Below the pieces are notes generated by a model. It saw only the letters and a program-made list of their open reading frames with translations, was not told the origin of the DNA and made no database searches. The translations under genes and the position numbers were made by a program. This document shows positions 27,191-37,592 of a stretch of DNA of 64,000 nt, piece after piece; the first letter of the stretch is position 1, and each line of letters starts with the position of its first letter. This stretch comes from Hydractinia symbiolongicarpus (lineage: Eukaryota > Cnidaria > Hydrozoa > Anthoathecata > Hydractiniidae), in NCBI RefSeq assembly GCF_029227915.1, contig NC_079888.1:10339001-10403000 (forward strand), written 5' to 3'.

Positions 27191-29119
27191 TTAGTAATGT
27201 TCTTCACAAATCAACTTTGAATGGTCTTCGCAAACTGGGTTACCACATTTTTGGCATCTTGATTTTAACTTTGGCAATTTATTCTTCTTAGATTTCTGCC
27301 CAGCACCAGTAATGTCTAACAGGCATAAGTCGTTGTTTGTTATCACCATATCGAGGGTATTCTTGTGGATCATCTCTATTATCACTGGTTTCTGTAATAT
27401 TCCTACCAAGAACTATGGACATTTTACTTTTGATGCTGACAGACAATCCAACAACTGGCCTGGACTCAATATAAGGCTTGACAAAAGACAAAACCATATC
27501 CCATTCCTGATCAAACGAATCAACTTTATCAATCTGGATATTGTGTGCGATAGCATACAACGACAAAGCAATTGCAGCAGAGTGTATCAAGAATAAAGAA
27601 GAAGTGTACCATTGTTCATTTATTGGTAACTGATTTGCAGCTGTGTTTAGAGATTTTCTGATCTATAATATCAGTCCCACCCTTAGTAAAGTCATAAAAT
27701 TTTATGATGGACGGTTTGTGCTTTTCGTCATCTCGAGTAATTCCCATGATTGGCCTCATTGTGGACAGAACAAGGACATTTTTCTTCCCTTTAGACTTGC
27801 CCTCTATTGTGTAGGTACACAATGCAATATCCCCCTTTTCTTTTTCCCAATGTATTGTACTTTGAAACTCCCCTCTAGATTTTGGATCCTTTACCTCATC
27901 TGGTAAGCAAACACGATTTGTAACAAGGCTACCGACACATGTTATGTTGTGCGACAATAACCATTTAGGTAACAGATGTGTATAGTCGATCCATGGAAAT
28001 GTTACGCCCTTTCAACTGGAGTCAGGCATTTCATCAACTAACTTTTCACGTAATCTGTAGCCGAAAGGTAATAAGGGCCATCTCCTTCATCCGGTTTGCC
28101 ACAATAAGGTAGTATCTGATATGTAAATAGAATCCGCGCATCATTCAATGACTTGTATAACAAACCATATTTGGCCGGTTTATTCGGATTATACTGCCGG
28201 AATCATATTTAATGCGCATAGGATATAAAGTTTCATCAATGGAGAGGTACTCACTAGGCTCAAGAATCTGTTTTATTTGACGGTTAAAAAGATTTTTGTT
28301 AGGGAACGCGCTGCAGCAAAGCGATCAGTTCTCCAAAGTTGCTGCCTTTCATTTGAATCGTCGAAAGATAGCATAGCAATTAGACGCTTGAACCTGGAAA
28401 GTGACATAGCGCTGTTAAGATTCTGTAACCTGTTTTTTCACTGAAGAGACGGTCAAGACAGTGCATTGATTGACCCAGAATACCACGTGCGTAAATCAAA
28501 CCGATGAAGGCATAGAACTCTCGCGCGTCCAGTTCTCTGATATAGGTTTCTTTGCCATTCCTACGGGATTCCAGCAACTGTTCCTTTATATTTTCAATTT
28601 TTGAATTGGTGTTCCTGATGATAACATCTACTATATTATCTGTGAAAAGGCATCTGAATTTATTGTCAATAGTTTTAATTGTCCAGCAGCAGGCAATAAA
28701 TTCAATAGTTTGGCATTGCGTGGAAGAATGTCACAAGCTCGTTGTGGACCATGGTTTTCCGACTTTCGGTTCGTCCAAAAAATATTTTTGGTGGCTGGGT
28801 TTTTCTTTGGGTCAAGATAACCCTTCAAAACCTGTTCTTCTTCAGCGCTCTCAACATTACGAAAGTGGTGTGGATTATAATTATCAGGATTTAACGCTGT
28901 GTCGACTGAATTCACTAACCGCATTCCTGTCAGCTTTTTGTGCGCTTGTCTCTGATGCTCATTTTCCTCATCGCTGCCAGAACTCTCATTAGATTCACTG
29001 GCAACTGCAGCTCTATCATTTTCATCATACATATCGTCTAAGTCATTATCATCATAATCATCTAAGTTGACATCTGAAACTGACCTATCATAGTTGACAA
29101 ATGTCAGCAACCACTTCAT
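27191..29119 (-). pseudogene. piggyBac transposase pseudogene (DDE_Tnp_1_7)
   Basis: Reading on the minus strand from 29119, frames 29119-28631, 28577-28380, 27957-27616, 27590-27288 and 27409-27191 together resemble a piggyBac transposase. There is an acidic N-terminus (DDYDDNDLDDMYDEND), the conserved REFYAFIGLIYARGI block, VGSLVTNR, a late catalytic block YDFTKGGTDIIDQ, and a C-terminal Cys-rich zinc finger (CQKCGNPVCEDHSKLICEEH). The frames are out of register and the sequence between 27960 and 28380 is scrambled, so several frameshifts have killed it. The cut-and-paste chemistry is known from the family. Confidence 0.8.
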
Positions 29120-29284
29120 CAGCGGTTAATTTTCTCTTCGGCATTGTATTTATTTATTATGATTGGTTATTATTGTATTTCTGCTATAAGATAAAAGAAG
29201 CAATACAAATAAAATGAACATTCAAAATACATCTAATAAACAGTAGCATTAAACAATTATTTCAGGCTAGTAACAATTGGCAAT

Positions 29285-29524
29285 TTGCAGTTTACAAAAT
29301 TTATCGCAGCGAAGCCCATTGCAAGTTATTCATGTAGGAAAACTATGAGCCTAAAAGTAAAATTATTAGTTACAAGACAAAGAGCAAAAAAAGCTGTCAA
29401 TGTCAAATTCCTGAATCTGCGCAGCAGTCGTAATATACCAGTGGTCACAAACAAACAAGCAAGCCGCGGTGCTAAAAGTACTCGAACAATGAAAAAAAAT
29501 TCTTCATCCAAATGTTCCCTATAA
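29285..29524 (+). other. Basic open frame of doubtful status
   Basis: A 79-codon open frame rich in Lys, Arg and Ser lies just inside the right end of the piggyBac relic, opposite in strand to the transposase. It has no recognisable domain, no clear splice sites and overlaps an equally open frame on the other strand. I list it only because it is the sole open frame in this part. Confidence 0.12.
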
Positions 29525-29649
29525 AGTTGGATGAATAGTCATAAAATTTCAGCTTCATAGCTTCAACGGTTAAAAAATACCGGTCAAATAACTAACAGGG
29601 GGGGGGCACAATGTGCCTCCCCCCCTCACACACACCAGGTAGGGTAAAA

Positions 29650-30475
29650 CCCAGCACTGGCCACGACTACTTTTAAAACCAAAATAGCCTTCGTCATCAT
29701 GTTCCTTCGTTGGCATCGCCAGGCCGCGAAAATCTTGGATTGGTGTTTCAAAGAATTAGGCGTTTTCATTAGTATACTACGTGCGAGTGGTCAAAACAAA
29801 GTAACAAAGTAATAAAACAGTCAGTAAAACTGTCCTATTTGTTTTCTAGGGCTCCCGAAGGAAATTGGCAATTGAGATCACCGGGGTAATTATTATTAAA
29901 AATGGCGTATATAAATTAAGATTGTTAAATTAAAATAATTAAATTATTTAAGGAGATTAGTCGGTGGCCCGTGGAGAAATCCACGTGTTCGCCCGTTCTT
30001 TTTATACCGCATTGCGTGCTTCTCGCTACTTACGGTACCATTTTGCGTGACAGACAGACGCATACGGGTATTATATTATAGATAAAAAATTGATTTCTCG
30101 ATTATATTTTAATCAGTAATTTGATTTTCGATTAAACAATCCCCTGGTTTTTAAAAATCGAGGAAAGATCGAAGGAATATTGGTGGCTATTTTGCGCGAC
30201 GGACAGACGTATACGGGTATTATAATATAGATACGCAAAAACTTCTCTGCGCAAAAACTCCCGAAAAGATCAATTTGTAATAAAAAATCTTCGCGAGATT
30301 ACTAGAAAATGACTTTTTTGCTAAACTTAACTTTTAGGAAAAAAAGATTTCTTTATTTTCTGTAGTTTTTCTTAATAAATGTTCATTTTTGTAGTCGATA
30401 AAAAATAATAATGGCCAGCCTCTGTGATACGGTAAAACATATGGCTGAAATAGATTAAGATTGAGAGAAAGTACT
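29650..30475. other. Non-coding stretch with a dispersed repeat
   Basis: No gene is seen. It holds two direct copies of a 43-46-bp repeat described separately. Confidence 0.5.
30041..30232. repeat. Direct repeat pair
   Basis: Copies at 30041-30083 and 30187-30232 share the core GACAGACG[CT]ATACGGGTATTATA followed by [AT]TATAGATA. They look like the ends of one short interspersed element. Confidence 0.7.
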
Positions 30476-31463
30476 AGATTTATGACCGTAATTTAGATTT
30501 ATGACAGTAATTTAGATTTATGGCAGTAATTTAGATTTATGACAGTAATTTAGATTTATGGCAGTAATTTAAATTTATGGCAGTAATTTAGATTTATGAC
30601 AGTAATTTAGATTTATGACCGTAATTTATATTTATGATAGTAATTTAGATTTATGGCAGTAATTTAGATTTATGGCAGTAATTTAGATTTATGACAGTAA
30701 TTTAGATTTATGGCAGTAATTTAGATTTATGACAGTAATATAGATTTATGACAGTAATTTAGATTTATGGCAGTAATTTATATTTATGATAGTAATTTAG
30801 ATTTATGGCAGTAATTTAGATTTATGACAGTAATTTAGATTTATGACAGTAATTTAAATTTATGGCAGTAATTTAGATTTATGGCAGTAATTTAGATTTA
30901 TGACAGTAATTTAGATTTATGACAGTAATTTAGATTTATGGCAGTAATTTAGATTTATGACAGTAATTTAGATTTATGACAGTAATTTAGATTTATGACA
31001 GTAATTTAAATTTATGACAGTAATTTAGATTTATGGCAGTAATTTATATTTATGTTAGTAATTTAGATTTATGGCAGTAATTTAGATTTATTGCAGTAAT
31101 TTAGATTTATGGCAGTAATTTAGATTTATGACAGTAATTTATATTTATGATAGTAATTTAGATTTATGACAGTAATTTAGATTTATGACTGTAATTTATA
31201 TTTGTGATAGTAATTTAGATTTATGACAGTAATTTAGATTTATGGCAGTAATTTAGATTTATGACAGTAATTTAGATTTATGACAGTAATTTAGATTTAT
31301 GGCAGTAATTTAGATTTATGACAGTAATTTAGATTTATGACAGTAATTTAGATTTATGACAGTAATTTAAATTTATGGCAGTAATTTAGATTTATGACAG
31401 TAATTTATATTTATGACAGTAATTTAGATTTATGGCAGTAATTTAGATTTATGACAGTAATTT
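30476..31463. repeat. 19-bp minisatellite, 52 units
   Basis: The array is built from AGATTTATGRCAGTAATTT. Counting by eye gives 52 units in 988 bp, exactly 19 bp each, with no insertions or deletions. Variation is confined mainly to bases 2 and 10-11 (GA, GG, GAC, GAT types). Units 22-29 and 41-48 show the same order of variants, pointing to a larger duplication inside the array. Confidence 0.95.
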
Positions 31464-31464
31464 T

Positions 31465-32440
31465 TCGCAAAAACCTTAAAATTGTTTATTTGTGAAATAT
31501 CTCAACTTGACTGAAAATTAATCTTCGCAAAAAGCATATTTTTCGACCTCGCGAAAATGTTCACTTTTACTTCCAACAAAAAAAAGAAAACAAGCTATTT
31601 ACCATTTTATCAACAAATTTGTCTGATGAATCGTAAGTAATGCAACAAAGAATGAAACGCAACGACAAAGAAACATCGCGACGAAGGGTATCACAACAAA
31701 ATGTAAAAGCACACGGCGACAATAACACGGCACAATTAATTGAGCGCCGCAACGAAAAGTATCATGACAAAAAATGAAACAGCACGGCAATAACAGCACG
31801 CCATTTAATTAACGGTATTGCTTAACTGACTTACAAAAAGCATTAAAATAAAGCAAATGAGGAAATAAGTTTATCTTTATTTTGGGTTCATTGACAATCA
31901 GTTTCTCCTTTTTCCTTAAAACGTCTGTAATATCAGCTGTCTTGCAGTTGGCCTTAACCACAGACGGGTGAACCGCGTCAGGACCATACAAGGAATCGAA
32001 CTTTGTGTGTGTGAGAGCTTTTTATTTTCGATTGTTAGGGAAAGATATTTAAACTTTATTTAATCAAAGGTTTTAAATTAACTAGTAACTCCACAAGGTA
32101 ACGAAAGTGTGACGAAGATTTAATATATCATAGAAATCTCTATGAATATATTTTTTCACATGATCTGAAGTTTCATTGGCCGAAAGAAAAATTGCCAAAA
32201 ATGAAAACGGATAAACAAAATGTTTTAATAAATAATAGCTGTTTTGCAAATCTGAGAATGCAAATATAGCTACATTCAAGCCAAAAAGGCGACGAACGGA
32301 AGTGATGTAGCTAGTGTATGTATGCATTTCTTAGAATTTAATAATATCTGTTTTTTACATTTTCTATTTCACGATATTGCTAATAAATAAACTTTAAATT
32401 AATAAATATATAAATATTAAATAAAAGCAAGGATAAAAAA
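31465..32440. other. Non-coding stretch
   Basis: Positions 31640-31800 repeat loosely related CGCAACGA / CACGGC[AG]A words interspersed with AT-rich sequence, probably an old repeat. The remainder shows nothing recognisable. Confidence 0.45.
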
Positions 32441-32443
32441 TTT

Positions 32444-33660
32444 TTATAAATATTTTGAATTTGAGAGTGCCGAAAGGGCTTTAAAAGTCACATGAATATT
32501 GTGTGGAATTTCAACTGACTTCAGATCAAACCACTGCAGGCTTCGTTTATTACGTTTTATGTCACCAAGAAAATGAAGCTTTATAACGTTTGCTGGTCGA
32601 AACACGCCACCAGATTTTCCAGTCGCTTTGGTGTACACTTGACACTTGAATCCGATTGGACAACGACTCTTTGCGGCCGTTGGTTGTGGAGTAGTGTTAG
32701 ATGCATAAAAAACTAACTTCGCCGATGCAGTAGCAAAGCCATGGCAGATCCATCCTTTTGGACACAAGCTAGGAATAGTGGGTGGTCTATCAGTTGCATT
32801 TGCGAAGCCATGGCAAATCCATCCTTTCGGACATAATCGATTTTTTATCTTATTTTGAAGATTATTGGGTGTCATTTTAGGCGCTTTGTGACATATCCAT
32901 CCTTTGGGACACCAAGCTGGTCTAGATTTAGAACTATTCGCCTTTAAGATATGAGGGCATGTCCATCCTTTTGGACATATGGCATTATCTTTCTTAATAA
33001 TTAATGTAACGTTAGATTTTTGTTTTTGAGGTTGACTGAAAAGTACATCTCTACGTCTTCGAGATAATCCACCATATTGAGCTGCAGCTGTTTCAATTGA
33101 ATCAATGATATATCTGCCATCTTGTTCCATCATCGTGACTATGCTGTCTTCATTCTTTAACGAATCTTTGTTGGAGAATGTATTAGGAAGTTTGCAGTTT
33201 AAAAAGTCTTTTTTTAAACATTTAATGTAACGGTGAAGTGCATCTTGAATCTTTAATACCTCGATGCGATTAAAAAGAAGCTGTTTTACAGAGGTTTTTT
33301 TCGTGCTTCTTAATTGATTTTTAACCCAGCCTTTTATTTGAAATTCTTCAGCTTGATGCTTTTGGTGAGATCTTATCTTTAGATCTACATCCAAATATTC
33401 ATTCTCTTTACAAATACGTGTCGTGTATTCAATATTATTGTTTCGAACTCCTATTTTTGATTCGCAGTCCTTTCCCAAAATCTAAATTATAATTATGTAT
33501 ACCAAATTTAATAAGAGTTGATTTTAAACAAAATTAGTTGAAATAATTATTTCGTCAAAATTACAAATTTAAATACGGTAAAGCTTACTAAGAATATAAG
33601 AATTTGTCATACCTGATGTATACCACAACATAGAAAAATGATCAAAAAACGTGCGTCCAT
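32444..33660 (-). CDS. Secreted protein with CPKGW repeats (two exons)
   Basis: Exon 1 (33660-33613) encodes a signal peptide core, MDARFLIIFLCCGIHQ, and ends at a CAG/GTATG donor. Exon 2 (33481-32444) begins after TTTAG and continues in phase (ILGKDCESKIG), giving 361 residues. The middle holds four copies of CPKGW[TI]C and a fifth diverged one (CPIGFKC), at about 32960, 32910, 32830, 32760 and 32660, separated by 25-35 residues. A tetra-arginine site (SRRRRDV) precedes the repeats and KRNKR follows them, both plausible proprotein cleavage sites. Paired Cys in each repeat suggest small disulphide loops. It resembles a processed secreted precursor or matrix protein; I do not know the family. 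A TATA box lies 73 bp upstream of the ATG. Confidence 0.8.
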
Positions 33661-33732
33661 TTGTTCTATATGTATTCGAATCTTTGTTTTATCTATGTTA
33701 GTTTGTTATGGAGTATCGATAGATGTTTCTCC

Positions 33733-33740
33733 TTTATATA
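33733..33740 (-). promoter_or_regulatory. TATA box of the CPKGW gene
   Basis: On the minus strand CTATATAAAGG lies 73-80 bp upstream of the ATG at 33660, a normal spacing for a core promoter. Confidence 0.6.
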
Positions 33741-33744
33741 GTGA

Positions 33745-35628
33745 AATGTTACGAGCGTAAGTATGTCTATGGATGTCATATCCGTCCACATGTTGGGAAA
33801 TTTTTTACTGCGTAAGGTTTTTGACGCTTCTCAACTTTTGCTGACGTATATATATATATATTATAAGATATGATTTGGCTGCAATAAAATGCAGTAAATA
33901 TCTCTGGATACGCCATTTTAAACTTTTTAGATTCTAGCCGAATAGACGGGTTTTTTTCTATATGTAGGCGACCGGAGATTAAAAACCACTTTAGCTTAAT
34001 TCCGTGAATGGAAGAAAGAAAGCACTTTCAGTTTTTGAATGAGAAGGTGGTCTAAATATCTAATATCTAAGAATTATTGTTATTCTGCACACCTAAAATG
34101 CATAGTGAACTGATTCCAATTATTAACATCCAAATCAGGTAAAGTAAATATTTGTGGCAAAATATTTCTTTGAAAGTTTTAAAATCTTATCTGAAGGAAA
34201 ATTAATAATTTGAAGTTAAAAAGGCAGGATGTGTCAGCATTTTGCAATACTATCTGTTTGAAATGATGTCATAAATTCGTGACATTCTTATGCATAAGGG
34301 GGAAGGGGGGGATGCCGTAGAAAGAAACATTGTGAAATTGCATTTAGAAACAAAAACTTTTGACGTCATAAAACCTAACCGTTCTCATAAAAACCGGACT
34401 TAACGGAAAAATGCAGAATTTTCTTTTTGAAATGTTCTCATTTGATCACACCAATTACTATGTGACGTGAAAATCTTAATTTTATCATTTTCATCTGTTA
34501 GTTTCGATCGCAGGTGGGTGCGAGACGTCACAATTAATTATATACAGTTAACAAAAAATGTCATTAATTTTCAATGAAATTAAATTCCGGTTTCATGACA
34601 AAATCCTTGATTGTAATTTAATAAGCGTCATGTAACGGTGACATAGAATTTGTGCTATCATTCCTTAGAAAAGAAAAGAAAGTATTTTCTTTAAAAAAAG
34701 CTTTGAACTATGATATCTAGTTGACAGAACATTTCGAGTTGTGTTGTCGGTAAAGTTTTGTTGTATTCCAATCCCACGCTTCTTTTTTACACACCAATAA
34801 AACTACCTGCCTAACAATTCTCGGAAGTGCAGAACATTAAAAATATAATACGCAAACTTTCGAAAAAGTTTTTTTTCTTCCGGTCATATTATTGGAGACA
34901 TCCATAAAGTATGTACGTACAATTTTTCAGCATTGTTCATCAGATGAAGATGTTCAGAAAAAATGCCTGTGGTCTTGCCTTCTAGAATTATTTTTTTCTG
35001 GATTACTGATGGCAATTTTTAAATGAGAAAATAAATTTTTGAATAAAGAAATATATCGATTTTTTTTAATTTAATTTTTTAGCTTTTTTTTTTTAAAAAA
35101 AAGTAATATTAGCTATAAAAAGGCTGTTGCTAAAAAGAAAGATGTAAAAAAAATATGCATGCATTAATCAGTTCAGACATTTTAGCCATATTGAAAATAT
35201 GAATATTAAACTAAACTAAAATTGAAAAAGAAAATTTCAAAAACCTGTTCTAACTTATAGTAAAAACAAATTTAAGTTAACTACTTTTTTAATAATGGTC
35301 AGATTAATTAAAGCACTAATTTTTAAAATTTTCTTGAACAACAAGGAATTCAACCTTTAATAGAGATATCACTTTGCCATATCCCACAGTGCTAAACATG
35401 AAAAGTGTTTCTACGTGACAGATTTATCAAAATGTTGAATTAAAACAATGCGTGTACCCAAAGGGCCATTCAATTTTTCGTTGGTAAAACTTGGTTTTTG
35501 GCACAGAAAATGTCAATATCTTCATCTATTCAACACTTAACTCACTTTAGATTTCCAATTTTGGATTTCCAATCGTTTGAAATCGAATTTTGGATTTTTT
35601 CAATTTTGGATTTTTCAATTTTTGGATT
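33745..35628. other. AT-rich intergenic stretch
   Basis: Contains a short (TA)n run near 33847 and, at 35540-35628, a low-complexity tract of TTTTGGATTT-like words into which the Polinton is inserted. No gene was seen. Confidence 0.6.
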
Positions 35629-36077
35629 AGCTAGAGTAGGGAGGTAATTTAATCCGGTTTTAGGTTTTCGACGGTCAAACCCCTATTAAAAAAACGTTGC
35701 TTTTAGACCCCCCTAAAAGCTGTGACGTCACAGATTTCATCATGCCTCAAATGAGTAAACAAAGTCACGTGACATCATGACGGCACACGACAAAAACTGC
35801 TGACAAACGCGCATGCGCAAATCTGTTTGAATAGGGAAATTCCCTACTCAAATTGCGACCGATGTTAGTTAAAGTCTGAATCTACTTATAATAAAGAGAA
35901 ATGAGTTGGTTCAAGAATGCAATTAGTAAATTATATAGCGCTGTCTCAGCGCCAGTAGCAGCAACTCGCGACGCTCTTGCCGATCGCCCGAAGAGTGTAC
36001 GAGACACTGTTACTTCTTATTATAACAGAGCAAGGGAACAAATTGCTGGAAGGACGACGCTGCACGACGAAATCGAA
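35629..36077 (+). repeat. Left terminal inverted repeat of the Polinton
   Basis: 449 bp, collinear with the right repeat without net insertions. It includes the promoter region and about the first 58 codons of the ORF starting at 35901. It carries palindromes: GCTTTTAG/CTAAAAGC at 35699-35720, TGACGTCA at 35723, GTCACGTGAC at 35764, GCGCATGCGC at 35809 and TAGGGAAATTCCCTA at 35832. Confidence 0.95.
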
Positions 36078-37592
36078 ACTGAAGCGCGAGAGGACTTTTA
36101 CTATGCTGGAGACATACAAGACGAATACAGCGGAGTCGAAGACATCAAGCACATGTTCCCACAAGAGAAAAACCGATCCGAAGGCGTCGAAGACATTGAG
36201 CACATTTTTGATGAAAATGACACACAGATGTTGGAAGACGGAAATCGCGTCAAGACATGGCGATTCAACAAGAACCTTAATCAGCCACTGGCGGAGGTCA
36301 TCATGCGAAAAATTACGCCCTACATAGACATGAGAGTCAAGGTAGTCTACAGTTTTGCTTGCACCATCTACGAAGCAGGAGGTGGCACGGCTCCGTATCA
36401 CAAGAGCAAGGGAAGCGAAGGATCGCTTACGAGCCTAGCTGACATCGAAGCCTTTATCGAAAAATGCGAAATGCAGCGATTAGATCTAGGAGATCATGAG
36501 TTTTGGGGGAAGGCGTACTTACCACCAGAAAGAACAATCGAGACCCTGGGATCGTACGAAGGGAAAATAGTCTTCCAGCATGTGCAGATCAAGATCATCT
36601 CTACGAGGGAGCCTTTGTTAGGTTGTGGACCTTTACCAGACTGGTTACGGGGGAAAAGGTGCATCTACAGCTTTGATAAGGAGGATGAAAGAACCGACAA
36701 TTTGTGTGTCTGGAGATGCCTGGTCGTACACTCACGTGAAAATAAGAAGCAAAAAGAAAAGTACATTACTCGGCCAGCTCTCACACTAGCACGCGAGTAC
36801 TACGACAATCCTAAACTAAAGAGGGAAGAAGTACGTGCTACGAAGCTCGTTGACTTTGAGGGGATAGCGAAGCGTTTCAAGATTAACATCAGGGTCTTTG
36901 AACCCAAGACCAACTCTGAGAAAGCGCCATGGAGACTCGTGTACGGTCAGAATCAAAACAAAAAAGATTTAGACACGATCAACCTCGGCATGCTGGATGG
37001 GCACTGTTTCTACATTAAAAAGATAGATGTTTTAACGCAACACTGGGAATGCGAAGCCTGCAAACAGCGATTCACCAGAGCTGAAAACCTAACAAGGCAC
37101 AAAAAGAACGAGTGCGAGGGAAAAAAGCCGACTATCATCTGCAAAGGCGAGAAGGTCAAGCGCATGCCTAGCAAGTCAGAGAAGGTCTTTTACGGTGAGG
37201 GCTTCAGCTATGACGCTTGTAAATGGCTCGAGCACATGTCGAGGGAAACTGGAAGACACATCCATCACGCACTCTGTCGGCATGGAGGAGAACGCGTGAT
37301 TCGCTACGGGGAGAAAGAAAATGAGGTCTACCTTGTAGACGGCTATGAACCTCAGACCAGGACAGTCTATGAGTACCACGGCTGCAAGTGGCACGGATGC
37401 CCCTGCCAAGGAACAAACACGAATAAATATCGATATACGGCCACCAAGTCTAAGGAGGAAGGCATCCGAAAACTTTGCTACAACCTCGTGACAGTGAGAG
37501 CCCACCCAAAGCCAAGAGGTACTTCAAGAAAAAATTTCGACCCTACCCTCACTACATCGTGTTTGATTTCGAGGCCCTCATGCTCCCTCTGA
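35901..37592 (+). pseudogene. N-terminal part of the PolB polyprotein, ends in a frameshift
   Basis: Begins MSWFKNAISK directly behind TTATAATAAAGAGAA. The first 58 codons belong to the TIR. Residues about 265-280 hold NLCVWRCLVVHS, 385-410 a C2H2-like finger (CEACKQRF ... LTRHKKNEC), and 490-503 the YEYHGCKWHGCPC block, which precedes polymerase in many Polinton PolB proteins and is taken as a nuclease-like domain. The frame is lost near 37490-37500, just before the exonuclease domain, which continues in the next frame from 37475. A small deletion is the likely cause. If not a decay mutation it would have to be a programmed frameshift, for which I see no slippery site. Confidence 0.8.

Larger units (their letters stand above)
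26702..29640 (-). mobile_element. Degenerate piggyBac element
   Basis: The left end reads TTAACCCTACTGGTGTG at 26702 and the right end, on the other strand, reads ACCCTACCTGGTGTG near 29630, giving imperfect terminal inverted repeats of about 15 bp. The left end has the TTAA target typical of piggyBac; the right TTAA is degraded. Inside is a broken minus-strand transposase. The G/C tracts just inside both ends (GAGGGGGG, CCCCCCCTC) are also mirrored. Confidence 0.7.

Noticed and set aside
30476-31463. Regular repeats that might suggest a CRISPR array
   Set aside because: Units are contiguous 19-mers without spacers and the setting is an animal genome.
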